From: Girardia tigrina
Lineage: Eukaryota; Platyhelminthes; Tricladida; Dugesiidae
NCBI GenBank assembly: GCA_001938485.1
Contig: MQRK01189838.1
Location: forward strand, 4,076 to 31,492
DNA length: 27,417 nt
Direction of reading: 5' to 3'
The notes under the pieces were generated by a model. It ran no database searches and had not been told where the DNA came from. It saw only the letters and a list, made by a program, of their open reading frames with translations. A program made the position numbers and the translations under genes. Below, in pieces: positions 8,450 to 19,158 of this stretch (its first letter is position 1; each line of letters starts with the position of its first letter).

Positions 8450-9505
8450 CAAATAAATTTTTTACTTACGTGACAAAATCACGCAATCTTTCCGACATCC
8501 CCGCTTGCCGTCGGGACCGCCGATATGATTCTCCATTCAGTTGGACTATGGTCTCGTCTTCATTTTCTTCCACCACATCCCTAATTATGATAGGACGGAC
8601 ATCCGCAACATGTCTCGGTATTCCGTTAATCTCCACCACTTAAGGTGCTGGGACGGCAGTCAGTAAGTCCTGTGACCACTTTGGCTACATCTGGCATCAT
8701 GTGGTTTCAATACTACTCGATCTCCCACCTCATAATAGTATTGCTTGTTCGCCGACGTTGACATAATTTCCCCGGATCGATTGATAGTTGTGTACTCACT
8801 TCTTAGGACTCTGCATTGGTACTTGAAAATTTGCCGGTAAAGAATCAAATCTTCGCTTTTTCTCCCACAAGGTGCCCTATTGTACCAGTACACTATCCGT
8901 AGTAAGTTTCCCCCGCATTGTATCATCATTTTCTTCATCGTGTATTGGTTGAGTTTTACGACACCATTGCCCTCAGGCCAATACGCACATTGTATCTCTT
9001 CACCCCAATCACTACATGTAGCCAGCACACCATCAGCTCGAAATAATTTAGTATTATTCAACAAGATTTGATGTGGGTACCCTCTCTCGCTAAAGATCGA
9101 CTTTAAATTCCATGCAATCTCTGCTCCACTTTCGGATTTGATCCGTCTCCATATGGTCAGTCAACTTGGCCCACAATCGACCAACGTCATGTATTTACTT
9201 TCCACAGCATACATAACGTCACATGCAACCCTCTGCCATTTCTATTTGACCTCCAATTTCTCTGGGAGCCATTTAATTTGGGCTGGATCGAGTGAGAAAC
9301 ATTGAACACATGATGTTAACACATTTTCACATCATTAACCGTAATATCAGCTTCATGGAGAAACTGTCTTGCAAGAAATAGAGTTTTCTCCACCGCAAAA
9401 TGATGTTGCTTGTGACATTCTCGGATATCACTCTCACTCACCAAACTAGTCACCCCGTCAGTGCTACCACCACCATGATCGAAGGAGAGGACCCAATCAT
9501 TCACG
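8450..9505 (-). pseudogene. Integrase region of the LTR fossil
   Basis: From right to left: the zinc-binding start with a HxxxxH-type block (RECHKQHHFAVEKT, about 9425-9380), a middle part with only traces of the catalytic core, then the C-terminal region at 9064-8660. The last includes YWYNRAPCGRKSEDL and a later EVGDRVVLKPH, typical of the end of Ty3/gypsy integrases. Several breaks are present. Confidence 0.65.
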
Positions 9506-10135
9506 AGGAACCCTAGTCAACCGATCAGCTTTATTCTCTCTTGATGAGACTAGTGTCATACAAATGTCCTGCTTGTGTTCTTTGATTGTCTCTGCAATTA
9601 TTATCAACCTTCTTCAAACCAGTGCTTCGCCTAAACCCGCCCTAGACCTGTTGCCCGCAACTGTTGATGTTATCCAACCAGCTACTGATATCGAATCAGT
9701 AAAAATTTCGACTTAACGAAAATTCCACGCACAAACCAAATTCAAGCCTTTAATAAGGGCCTCCAATTTGGCAACATTAATGTAATGGCCATCATCAACA
9801 TGTCTCACCAAAGCAGCATGCTCTACAATTGTTCCTCCTGTTTCCACACACGTACCCAGTGCCATACTACTTTCATCACATCATAACTTTATTGACTCTT
9901 CTTTCACTTCTCACGACCCTATCACTGGATCATTCCTCAGTACGCGTTGATAAAAGTCATGTGTAACCGTAGTGATGTAGTTGTCCACTAATTCGTTGCA
10001 TACAGTATCGTTTGTCATTCGTTTGAGAACACTACATGCATGTCGCAGCCAACCTACAACAGGAAAATGCCCAATAAGCTGACCGCTCCTCGAGAAAATT
10101 GACCGGCGCGTCAGTTTGTCTGGTATCTTGGGCAT
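9506..10135 (-). pseudogene. RNase H region of the LTR fossil
   Basis: The 10135-9911 part reads KLTRRSIFSRSGQLIGHFPV, then WLRHACSVLKR. This is the connection segment after the RT in a group of invertebrate gypsy-like elements. The part down to 9506 fits an RNase H domain only in traces. Broken. Confidence 0.55.
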
Positions 10136-10775
10136 AGTGTTGTCTCGATTTCACACCAACTATCCTTTTTCATTCCGATTCACCCTTAACCAAAGTATTC
10201 GAGCACCAACAAGCTGTTCTAGTGATTTCGCCTCCAAACTATACTGCGCCAATAATTTAACCACGTGTTCCGTCTTCACAATCGCATTGTTCACGACAAT
10301 GTCGTCGATATACGAATCCGTTGCCGATCGCACTTGCTCATCCACTTCCAACACTTTGTTAAGGATCGCCAATATAATATTTGGCCCAACGTTTAATCCG
10401 AAACCTAATCTAATGAGACAATACTTTTCTCCAACAACACTAATCTGAAGATAAGCCTTCCGCAAATCCACGATTGATAATGCGGTCCCCATCTGACGCC
10501 ACTTTCTCAATTTGTTACTGAACACGTCCACATTCGCAGTACGACTTGAAACATACTCATTCAACTCTCGGAAGTCCATTACGGCCCTTACTTTGTTTTT
10601 TGATTGTTGCATAACTACAATAAATGGAATAATACAATCCTTATCGTTCTCATTATACGGAATCAGCCACCTTTACCGAATCCACTCTTGTATATCAGTA
10701 TCTAATTCTTATTTTAACTTCTCTGGTATTCCATTATCCGCCAAAATATTGGTCAGTACAAGCTCGGAATCCTTT
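10136..10775 (-). pseudogene. Reverse transcriptase region of the LTR fossil
   Basis: The longest open part (10612-10160) has VMDFRELNEYV, then ALSIVDLRKAYLQI (the motif with the first catalytic aspartate), CLIRLGFGLNVGP and SYIDDIVVN with the YxDD box. These are the ordered RT motifs of Ty3/gypsy elements. The region as a whole is broken. Confidence 0.85.
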
Positions 10776-11180
10776 CAATGATATGTCACTGACAAACACC
10801 CATTCGCGAACTCAGCCGTGAAATCAGAGTTTTTCACTCGAATTTCTTCCTGTGCCCAAAAGCAAGCCCCTTGTGGTACCGCGAGCTGTACGTCCTTCCC
10901 ATCAACCGCAATTGAGACACCACCGCAGAGCTCGATCACATCCATACCGAATACAATATCGAAACCTGGAAGCAGATCGACCACAAAATAATCCACATCA
11001 ATTTACACTCGCTGTGGGGTTCCCATTCAACATCTGGATTCTCTCGCGCACAAGTTGGCATATCTTTGCATTCGCAAAGTTTCGACTAATCACTGAACGA
11101 GAAAATCCTGAATCATCCAACACAACAACATTAGCATTGTCAATACTCATCCTCACCGTTGGCAACCGTGTTTGAGGATA
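10776..11180 (-). pseudogene. Protease region of the LTR fossil
   Basis: Reads DYFVVDLLPGFDIVFGMDVI, in line with the flap-to-C-terminal part of retroelement aspartic proteases (…D.ilG.D.i). The upstream part contains a frame with VVVLDDSGFSR, in the right place for the active-site DSG. Broken. Confidence 0.5.
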
Positions 11181-11940
11181 GGAGAAGTTGCTAGCGCAGC
11201 AAATAGCCTCATCCTCTACTTATTTTTTTGCCTCCTGTAAAGACTCATTACTTGTTATTTTGAAGGGACATTGATTTACTATGTGCCCTTCTCCCACAAT
11301 TGAAACAGGTTTACCTTTGGCTTCAGCGTATGCATACAATCCCTGTCATAATGCACACTCACGCCACATGAAAAAAATTTACCACTATTACTCTTTCTGT
11401 GAGTAGATTCAACCTTACTCACAGCCCCAACATAATCAGTTTTTCCAATTACTTCCAGCAGCAATCTGGCCTTCGAAACTACCTCCTCCAACTGGAGTTC
11501 CTCAAACGCAGCTATCGCTAATAATATGGCCTTTCGCTCCCTTGACAGACCACAAACGGACGCCCATTTGAGTGAACTATCATCGAGTTGTTCAGTCGTA
11601 AGGTTCCCAATCCTCTTTGAATTTGCTAGACAGACATTCCCACATTCTCCAAGCTGCAATCAGTGCCTCTGAAATTCATCAAACGCTCGAAATGGGTTGA
11701 GGAAAAATGCATGTATTAGTGCTTGTTTTAATTTTACATAATTTAATTTGTTTTAATTTTACTACGCTAATCCATCGTACACCGCGAACGTTCCACCTTC
11801 CAAAAATAACGGTAGAAATTCGTACAGACTGCCACCATCCAGACATAGCAGCTTTGCTACCAGCTCCACTTTCAGCACCCTTTCTGGGAAATCCCCTTCG
11901 TCAGAAAATTAGTGGAATAGATCCGATACTCTGATTGATG
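11181..11940 (-). pseudogene. Gag-like region of the LTR fossil
   Basis: The main open part (11659-11279) is an alpha-helical, glutamate- and lysine-rich segment ending in a cysteine-histidine knuckle-like stretch, as at the end of Gag. Its place between the 5' LTR and the protease region supports this. It is broken, and the N-terminal part is only weakly supported. Confidence 0.5.
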
Positions 11941-11959
11941 CTACCTTGTCGCGACAGCT

Positions 11960-12065
11960 TGTTGTACAAAATATAATAAACCTAAATTAACGAAAATAAA
12001 TTTATTCGACTTAAAACCATGCAATTCATCCATATATGTGTTATGAGCGGCAGTTCTGCGAATCA
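11960..12065 (-). repeat. LTR (5' LTR of the minus-strand element)
   Basis: About 106 bp, TGTTG to AATCA on the plus strand. It shares the TGTTGTACAAAATATAATAA start and the AAATAAATTTATTCGA block with the left repeat. The minus-strand sequence just inside it (AGCTGTCGCGACAAGG) sits where a primer binding site is expected, but has no plain TGG start. The outer boundary is approximate. Confidence 0.6.
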
Positions 12066-12324
12066 TTTTTAAAATGACATTAAAATCCAATCATTAATGA
12101 GTAAAATAATAATGAGTAAAAAAAAAAAATAATGAGTAAAATAAGGCCGTCTCAATTATTAAAATCTTAAATTAAAATAAATAAAACATTTTCACATTGA
12201 AAAATCTAATAGAAATCCTAAAAAATAAAATATTTATTTGAAAAATCGCCTATTAATTAACATATTATTACTGTACACAATAAATTATAATTGCTGATGA
12301 TGGAAAATGAATTGCGAAACAGGT

Positions 12325-12785
12325 ACTGAGAGGAATATTTTAAATTTGGTATGTTGAATTTTGTATGTTGAGTTTAGTATTTGGAAAATGTGTTCCTCCC
12401 ACCCAGATGGAAAATTGATATTTTAGATGTACACGATAGATAATTATTCGAACATAATTTGCATTTTAAATTGCAGTATAAGATATTTTAAAAACTTGAA
12501 AAATATTAAATTGTTACAAATTTCAGTATTAAAAGTTTAAAAAAGTAAATAACTTTTAACTAATTTTTAAATTAATTAAATAAATGTTTTTCTTTAAATA
12601 AAATCATTTTTAAAATTAAATTAATATGTAGATAAAATTTATTCGAATAGTTGTTTATTAAAAAACATTAAAATTTATCAATTTAGAACGATGTCGAATT
12701 ACGAATGTTTTGCTGAGCGTTGTCCAAAAGACAATTCTGATTGTATTGAAAATAAATGTTCGAAAATCCATATTGGTGTTCTTAA
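12325..12785 (-). repeat. MULE left terminal inverted repeat
   Basis: Inverted relative to 18639-19158. Shared words include CCTCCCACCCAGATGGAAAA (12393-12412), ATTTAGAACGATGTCGAAT (12681-12699) and TGTCCAAAAGACAATTCTGA (12721-12740). Divergence is moderate, with several small indels making the right copy about 60 bp longer. Confidence 0.75.
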
Positions 12786-12804
12786 TATGTATTATTATCA
12801 ATAA
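12691..12804 (+). CDS. TIR-borne short ORF, cysteine-rich
   Basis: ATG to TAA, 37 residues: MSNYECFAERCPKDNSDC and then IENKCSKIHIGVL. Five cysteines are in the first 24 residues. It begins inside the left terminal repeat and faces inward. The right repeat holds the matching inward start MSNIESFAKSCPKDNSDC (18734 down). In maize MuDR both genes start from promoters in the terminal repeats, so this may be the first exon of a MULE protein. AAGAACGATG gives no strong start context. It is short and the function is unknown. Confidence 0.35.
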   Translation: MSNYECFAERCPKDNSDCIENKCSKIHIGVLNMYYYQ

Positions 12805-14350
12805 ATAATTATTTTTCAATTAATTATGTTTACATGCAAATGTCTGAGGTAAATCATTATATTATTTATAATATTTCGATTGCATTATTTTTTGGAATAT
12901 AAAAATCTTATTTTTTTTTCTTTTCATTGTCATAATTTTATTTGTATTTTTTATAATTAAAAACATTTATTACAATAGATACAATATGAATGCAAAAGAT
13001 TTTATTGGAAAAAAATTTTTTTTCTCTTCAAAATTTTTCATTCCATTTATTAATTGAAAGAAAAATATTTTTAAAAAGAAAAAAACCCTTTTATTTTCAG
13101 ACTAATTATTAATTATTCATTTTTCAATGTATTTTTGTTATGAAAACCGAAAAAAAGAAAAAAAAAGTTTTCTTAATAGAAGATTTATTTTCAAAAGAAG
13201 AAAATATAAAATAAAAATACAATATTTGACTTATATATTTGAAATAAATCCCTTTCGGCGATTGACTAAATTCCATTATTTACACGGTAAAATTTTTCAA
13301 AGAAGGTTTTAGATTAATTTTTGCTGGCAGCATTTTTTTCTATTTTTTCATTTAAAATATTTGTTTTTTATTTATTATTGATGAAGTTTACTGTGCTTTG
13401 ATTTACTAAATCTTTTTCTTTGTATATTTTTTTGTTTCAAATCATTAAGAATGCTTTTAATTCGGTCATTTTGTTAATAAAAGAATTAAATAATAATTAA
13501 ATTAAATTTATTTAATTAAAAAAAATTAAAAAGATCTTTTTACATTTTTTAATAAAAAAAATAATAAAAAATAAAATTAATAATAAATTTAATAAAAAAT
13601 AATTTAATTTATATTTTCTTTTTCTTTCAAATTTAAGTTTATAATTTTGTATTTTTTCGTTAATTTAAAGTTGGATAATTGTGTTTTATTTTCACTTTCT
13701 TATTTTTTGACATAAAATCTTAGTGACATTTAAATGGAATTTTTTCTATAATAAATTAATAATTCGGGAAAAAATTTAAAGTAAACTGGTAAGAAAACAT
13801 CATTTATGAAAAGGAATTTTATTTTTCAATAAGTATGATAAGATATTTATTTTTTTACTATTATTTATTAATTTAGTATATATAATTAAATATAAATTAT
13901 TTAATAAAAAAAATTTTTTCAGATTATTTGTAATTAAAGTATTAATAGATGAATAATTATTTAAAGAAAATATTTTTCATTTGTAAATAAATATTTAAAT
14001 ATAAATATTTGAAAATTATTTAATTCCTAAAATTTATAAAATCAAAAATTTTTTTTAGACAAATTTAATATATTTTAATTAATTTAATTTAGTTATATTT
14101 AGTTAAATCTATTTTTAATCACAACATTTTTTTTCATTTTGTTTCTAATGAAAACATGTTTATTTTAAAAATTATATGAGAATAAAATATTAATTTTATT
14201 GTTTTATACATCAGAAAGATCAGTTTAATGTTCAAATTCAAGAAAATTCATTTGCAATCAAGAAAGAAAGTTTTTAAGCCTATTTGCATTTATAAAAGAA
14301 GTATCTTCCTATTTTGAAGTTTTACAAGCATCGTTTTATTTATTTTTTGA
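12805..14350. other. AT-rich interior of the MULE, no gene seen
   Basis: Almost pure A/T with T-runs and A-runs. The lysine-rich plus-strand frame at 13127-13312 is typical of chance reading in such DNA. No transposase motif was found. Confidence 0.5.
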
Positions 14351-14483
14351 TTTTAAAATGCATTTTTCGCTTACCGACAAACACTCAGTAGCTCATACGT
14401 GGCCATGAAATCAGAAACCAGAAGAATATGAATGTGAGATTGAAGTAATATTTCACCCTATACCTTGATGAATCAACATAGGC

Positions 14484-14522
14484 GCCTACAAGGGGGCAAG
14501 GACGGTCATCTGCCCCCCTGGA
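14484..14522. repeat. GC-rich inverted repeat
   Basis: AGGCGCCTA (a near-palindrome, 14484 on) is followed by AAGGGGGCA and, 14 bases later, TGCCCCCCT, which pair as a hairpin. The patch stands out from the surrounding AT-rich DNA. Ends with GGGGGCA/TGCCCCC are common in animal DNA transposons, so this may be one terminus of an inserted element. A partner end was not found. Confidence 0.45.
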
Positions 14523-14529
14523 ATTAAAA

Positions 14530-15660
14530 ATTAAATCTATACAAAAAAACAAAATTTAAATAGTAAACTAAAGAAAGAAAGAGATATATCAACATCTTTG
14601 TAAGGGATATATAATTATTTTATTTCTGATTATTATTAAAATTTTATAATATGTGTTTTTATAAATATTACTGTGAGGAATGCCGAAGAATATTTTCATT
14701 GCATTATGCAAGTTGTGGACAAAAATGTTCAGCATATAAATATGAAAATAGAGCTACCTCGTCTAGCAAATATTCAAAATGGGTTATTATAAAATATTTT
14801 CCGGTCCGCTGAGGCAAAAATAAATATAATTGCAATCGGCTATAATTAATTTTTTTGACAAATTCAAGACTTTATTTTTCAAAATTAACGAATTGATAGC
14901 ACCTTTTTTATCACTGACTCCTTTTAACTTCAAATTAATTCGAAAATTGAAAATCGAACTCTTCTTTTTTTAATTGAAATTGTGACATTGTCAAGTACAC
15001 TAACTCAAGAATAAATAATGTTATTTTAGTTTTTTCGTCCATGCTTTATTTTTTTTTGCATTTGAATGTGCTTTTTTATTAAGTTATCACATGTATAAAA
15101 AAGTTTTTTATATTACCACGTTTTGTTCGTTTACATTATTTTTTTATTATTTTTCTTTTTTCTCCTTATTTTTTCCTCTCAAATCTAAACTAGAACTTCT
15201 TTCTTTTAACTATTCTCTTTCAATTTTTATTTTCACTTTTTTAAAATATTTTATTTCATTCAAATCAGTAAAATTTTATAAAAAATATTTTTTTCCATAA
15301 AAAATTTTATCGAAAATACTTAATGTAAAAAACATCTAAATTATATTAAATAATATAAAATTTATTAAGAAGAGAACTATCTACTTAAAAATAGAAAGTA
15401 GTTTCATTGGTTTATAAAAAAAATTTTGACAAACAAACAGACAAAAAAAAGCAAGCTAATTAAAACTTGGTAATAAAAATACGTAATGTTTCCATTTTGT
15501 ATCGTGATAAAATACAATTTATGATATTTTTACTTGATATATTATATAAAATATTTTTTTATTATTTTCGGATATCTTAATTGTTAAATAATTGTTTATA
15601 GTTGAAGTTATCTTTTTATGGGATGTTTAAACATTGAATCGAAAATAATTGGAGTTTTTT
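14530..15660. other. AT-rich, no gene seen
   Basis: No recognisable motif. The phenylalanine-rich plus-strand frame at 15091-15300 is what poly-pyrimidine AT-rich DNA gives by chance. Confidence 0.5.
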
Positions 15661-15689
15661 ATTGAATTAATTGTAACATTTACATCCAT

Positions 15690-16010
15690 TGATTTGATAT
15701 GCATTGATGGAACTTTCTATATTGTACCATCAATCTTCATTCAACTGTTTTTGAAACCAGTAGACAAAAATGTAATTTGCTTTTACCTACATTTTTTATC
15801 CTACTGAAAGCAAGTGGACGATCTCATTATAAAGCCATAATAGAGAAAATTCAGGATTTGGTTAATAATTTTATCCCACCTTTTCTGATAAGTGACTTTA
15901 AGACAGCACTGATAAATTGAATACAGTATCATTTTCCAGAATTCTCTTGTCAAGGTAATTTCTTTCACTTCAAACAAACAAACATAAGAACAATTGGTGA
16001 ATTACATCTC
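15690..16010 (+). pseudogene. Decayed MULE transposase core
   Basis: Plus-strand pieces fit the MULE catalytic domain in order. ICIDGTFYIVPSIFIQLF (15700-15753) has the first catalytic aspartate in DGTF. LPTFFILLKASGRSHYKAII (from about 15785) fits the LPTVYALL..K....Y block. LISDFKTALIN (from about 15885) has the second aspartate (consensus SDFE.A). YHFPEFSCQGNFFHFKQT (to about 15977) fits FP....GC.FHF.Q. The pieces lie in different frames and a stop interrupts the third. The family call rests on the order and spacing of these blocks. No intact zinc-finger N-terminus or third catalytic residue was identified. Confidence 0.7.
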
Positions 16011-16484
16011 AAGATTTCTATTGTCAAAACAAGGTAGCTAATCAATAGTTTAATTTAATCTTTGCCATTAGTTCCTTACTGTCTGATAAAATAGTGAGTT
16101 TCTTAGAGAGATTGTCACAGCTTAACTATAAAAATAATACCTGAAGACAAAAGAAGACTGCCTAGGAACATGGTTTAGATACTTAATACTTATTAATTGG
16201 TATAATTCTTCTACTTTAAATAAAAAAATTTAGGAGAGTTTTAATAAAAACTAAATTAAGCTTTGCTATATTTCACTCTAACATAGAACATTTTTTGAAA
16301 AATCAAACTTGATGATTGATGACGAGTCTTTAGACTTCATCAGGATTTGAACACCACTCATCAAAGAGCAATCATTAGTACTCTTGTAATATCCGCTGAA
16401 TTGAAATCTCAATAAGTAAACAATGAAATAATTAAATTTCAATTTTTATGCTGTCATTTTAATATGACTGACATTACAGATTGA
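16011..16484 (+). other. Probable MULE 3' coding remnant
   Basis: Mixed composition continues after the transposase core, as expected for the C-terminal half of the protein. PEDKRRLPRNMV (near 16142) is the only readable stretch. Contains the hairpin at 16317-16342. Confidence 0.3.
16317..16342. repeat. Short hairpin with CTGATGA, possibly decayed ribozyme
   Basis: GATGACGAGTCT and AGACTTCATC pair with a 2-base bulge. On the minus strand it reads CTGATGA, AGTCT, AA, AGACT, CGTCATC. This resembles a hammerhead core and stem II, but GAAA is missing. It is too incomplete to call a ribozyme. Confidence 0.3.
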
Positions 16485-16583
16485 ATAAAAACAAGTTTTG
16501 ATGGGTTACCAGACATAGTCAATAGCAATGATGACCTTGATATATCAAGTGATTTGGAAGATGGAGATTTTTGTACCAATTAA
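16485..16583 (+). pseudogene. Acidic C-terminal remnant within the MULE
   Basis: A 32-codon open stretch to TAA at 16581: KTSFDGLPDIVNSNDDLDIS and SDLEDGDFCTN. It is strongly acidic and not AT-biased in its residues, which suggests old coding sequence. Its place downstream of the transposase core suggests a protein tail of the same element. No ATG starts it. Confidence 0.3.
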
Positions 16584-16589
16584 CAGGCT

Positions 16590-18587
16590 ATTGATTTTCT
16601 TATATAATTTCAAAGTAAAAGGACATGCTGCCATATAACTAGTAGCATACATTAGGAATAAACTAAATTAAGTGACATGATAATGTTAATCAATAGGTTA
16701 ACTTCTCAATCCTAAGCAATCGATTCTTATATCATCATTGTTGTTGTGTATTTGTCACCATGTTTGCACTTGATGAGTCATCGTTTGACTCGGAGTATAA
16801 TCCGGTGTATACATGAGCAATGAAAACAGGATAACATACGATAATTTTTATTTACAATAAACGCTTTCCAGTTATTTGTTCATAATTCAAAAAATTATGT
16901 TTATTTAAACAAAATTAATTTTTATATTGAATTAATTTGTAAGTCTAATTTTTTCACCAAAATATGTGGAACTCATGGTCACTTATTATTTATTAATCAC
17001 AATTTATTTATTAAAATTAAATTAATAAAGTTAATATACGTTTTTTAAATCAAATTTTGATAAATTTTTGTTTAAATTTACTTTTAAGGCTACCCAGTAA
17101 ATCTCTGTCGCATGTTGATATACTTATATCCGTATCACACATACATATTACTAACAAATATTTCATACTAATAGGACCAGCTTTCTATATAAAATCTTAG
17201 ACTTAAATTCGAGAATGCTAAAAGTGTCACATTAACTGGACGTGAGTCTAATATGAATTTTAGATTTCTCACTTTAAATTTAGGAGTTTTCATTTTAAAT
17301 TTAGATTTATATTAATTACGTTTATCTTCACTTTTCGTGTTATTGTGGAAATAGTTTACTTTTGGTATAGTTAATAACTTTTTTTAATTAATAAAGCTTA
17401 ATTGAATGAGAAAAGCAAATAATTTCTTTAAAATAAGCTATTTAAACGATTGTGTGAATAGCTTTGTGTGAAATTGTTCAGAATGAAAATATCTCAATTT
17501 AAAGTGAAAAACATAATTAAATTATATATATCAGTAAAATAATTTTTTTTAATGTTGAAACACAGTGAAAGATCTTGATACAGTTATCAGAATCTTTCAG
17601 TGGAATACATATATCTAGAAAAAATAATAACTAAATTTTTAAAACTTTAAACATTGAAAAATAAAAAAAAACGCAATCTACAAGGTCATAAAAGAAGGGA
17701 ACAACAATTGTAAAGTTGCAAACTTTATGATTAGCGGAGAAACCAAACCATGATTCTAGGGCCGATTTTAAACAAAAAAATAAATATTTAGAAATTGCAT
17801 AATATGCGTGTTATTACGTGTACCAAACTCTCTCTTCAAACAAAAGCACTTAATAATTAAAACAACTATTATAAATTAAAAAAAATTAAATAGTTTATTT
17901 AAAAAATATATAAATTTTATTTGTAATTTATATGCTATTATAAGAATATACACAAATAAATAACTAGATACTTCTTGCAGAAGTCATCTTTTATTATAAA
18001 GTTAAATAACCCTGCAAAGATTATTTTTATGTGATATCAAAAGATAACTACAAATATGATAAATGATTTATCAATTAAGATATCCCAAAATAGTTAACAA
18101 ATATTTTATATAATATATCAAGTAAAAATATAATAAAATTGTATTTTATTCATCACGATAAAAAAATGCAAAAACACGTATTTTTTAATAAAAAGTACAT
18201 TCAAATTTCTGCAATAATACTTTCATAATTTGTGTCAAAATTATTTAAAATATATAAAACAAAAGAAATTGATTATTTTATTAGTACTATAGAAGTATGG
18301 TATTTATTATTTAAGATATTATATCAGTTTATATGTTATATTCCCTCTTATTTCTTTTAGAATTTTTAATCTGTTCTAAAAATAAAAGGAAACCATAATA
18401 ACTGTTTGTTCTAAATTAATAGAATAATGCTTTGAGATTAGAGTTACAAAAAAATATGTAAAAATTATATTATATATTATTACATTCAGATTTTGAGTAA
18501 TTAAATTAATATATTTATTATTTTTTTATACTTATTAATTAATTAAAATTAATTATAAATTATAAAAAATAATTTACATTTATTACT
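16590..18587. other. AT-rich interior of the MULE, no gene seen
   Basis: Bases 16740-16815 encode a short MFALDESSFDSEYNPVYT frame (ATG at about 16761) of unknown meaning. 17170-17330 repeats variants of TTTAAATTTAGA. Otherwise only AT-rich sequence is seen. Confidence 0.45.
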
Positions 18588-18734
18588 TTAATAAGCAGAA
18601 TAAATGTTTATAATGTAAAAGTAATTAATTTTGTGATTATTAAGAACACCAACATGGCTTTTCAAACTTTTATTTTCATTACAATCAGAATTGTCTTTTG
18701 GACAACTCTTAGCAAAACTCTCGATATTCGACAT
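18588..18734 (-). CDS. TIR-borne short ORF, mate of 12691
   Basis: 48 residues from ATG at 18734: MSNIESFAKSCPKDNSDCNE, then NKSLKSHVGVLN. The first 32 residues match the left-repeat frame at 12691 with only scattered replacements. Past the repeat boundary (18639) the two proteins differ (NHKINYFYI here), as expected if each repeat feeds a different downstream region. It is inward-facing. Either a conserved leader of two MULE transcripts or fossil sequence copied with the repeat. Confidence 0.35.
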   Translation of the reverse strand: MSNIESFAKSCPKDNSDCNENKSLKSHVGVLNNHKINYFYIINIYSAY

Positions 18735-19158
18735 CGTTCTAAATTGATAATTTTTTATTCATGTTTCTTAATAAACAATTATTCGAACAAATATTTCATT
18801 ATTTTCTGATTTTATTTTTAAAGTTCAATTTTGTAGTTTTAGTATTAATTTTTATTTACATATTAATTTTATTTAAAAATTATTTTATGTAAAGAAAGAA
18901 CATTTAATTAATTCAAAACTTAGTTAAACTATCTATTTTATTCAAATTTTAATATGAAGATTTTATATTTTTAATGTTTTTAAATATCTTATGTTATACT
19001 TTAAAATATAAATTATACTCAAATAATTATTTATCGTGAACATCTAAAATATCAATTTTCCATCTGGGTGGGAGAAACACATTTCCAAATACTAAACTCA
19101 ACATACAAAATTCAACAAACCAATTTCAACATACCAAATTTAAAATATTCCTCACAGT
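18639..19158 (+). repeat. MULE right terminal inverted repeat
   Basis: Inverted mate of 12325-12785. It shares TCAGAATTGTCTTTTGGACA (18686-18705), CGACATCGTTCTAAATTGAT and CCATCTGGGTGGGAGAAACA. The outer end is AAAATATTCCTCACAGT. Confidence 0.75.

Larger units (their letters stand above)
8299..12065 (-). mobile_element. Broken Ty3/gypsy-type LTR retroelement
   Basis: A fossil LTR element on the minus strand, about 3.8 kb. Short direct terminal repeats bound it (8299-8395 and 11960-12065), both starting TGTTGTACAAAATATAATAAA on the plus strand up to small differences. Inside, in order from the right, are gag-like, protease-like, reverse transcriptase, RNase H and integrase regions, the order of Ty3/gypsy and not Copia. 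It is much GC-richer than its surroundings. It is broken in many places and shorter than intact relatives. The terminal repeats differ clearly from each other, which suggests an old insertion. No target duplication was found. Confidence 0.8.
12325..19158 (+). mobile_element. Mutator-like element (MULE), decayed
   Basis: About 6.8 kb bounded by long inverted repeats: 12325-12785 (minus sense) and 18639-19158 (plus sense). The outer ends are ACTGAGAGGAATATTTTAAA on the left and, reverse-complemented, ACTGTGAGGAATATTTTAAA on the right. Long terminal inverted repeats plus a MULE-type transposase remnant inside (15690-16010) fit a Mutator-like element. No matching 9-bp target duplication is seen (GAAACAGGT left, GATATTAAT right). 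The transposase has several stops, so the element cannot move by itself. Two more copies of the same end are at 1160 and 2150. Confidence 0.65.

Noticed and set aside
12291-12330. CTGATGA ... GCGAAACAGGTA, hammerhead-like on the plus strand, just outside the MULE left end
   Set aside because: Core words are present but the interval between them does not form stem II and stem I does not pair. A looser version lies on the minus strand near 19449-19475 beside the right end, but it lacks GAAA.
13127-13312. 61-residue lysine-rich reading frame
   Set aside because: Composition is that of chance reading in A-rich DNA; no motif.
15091-15300. 69-residue phenylalanine-rich frame resembling a membrane protein
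   Set aside because: T-rich DNA gives F, L, S and Y by chance; no conserved pattern.
16317-16342. CTGATGA with a good stem II on the minus strand
   Set aside because: The required GAAA and cleavage triplet are absent, so it is listed only as a hairpin.
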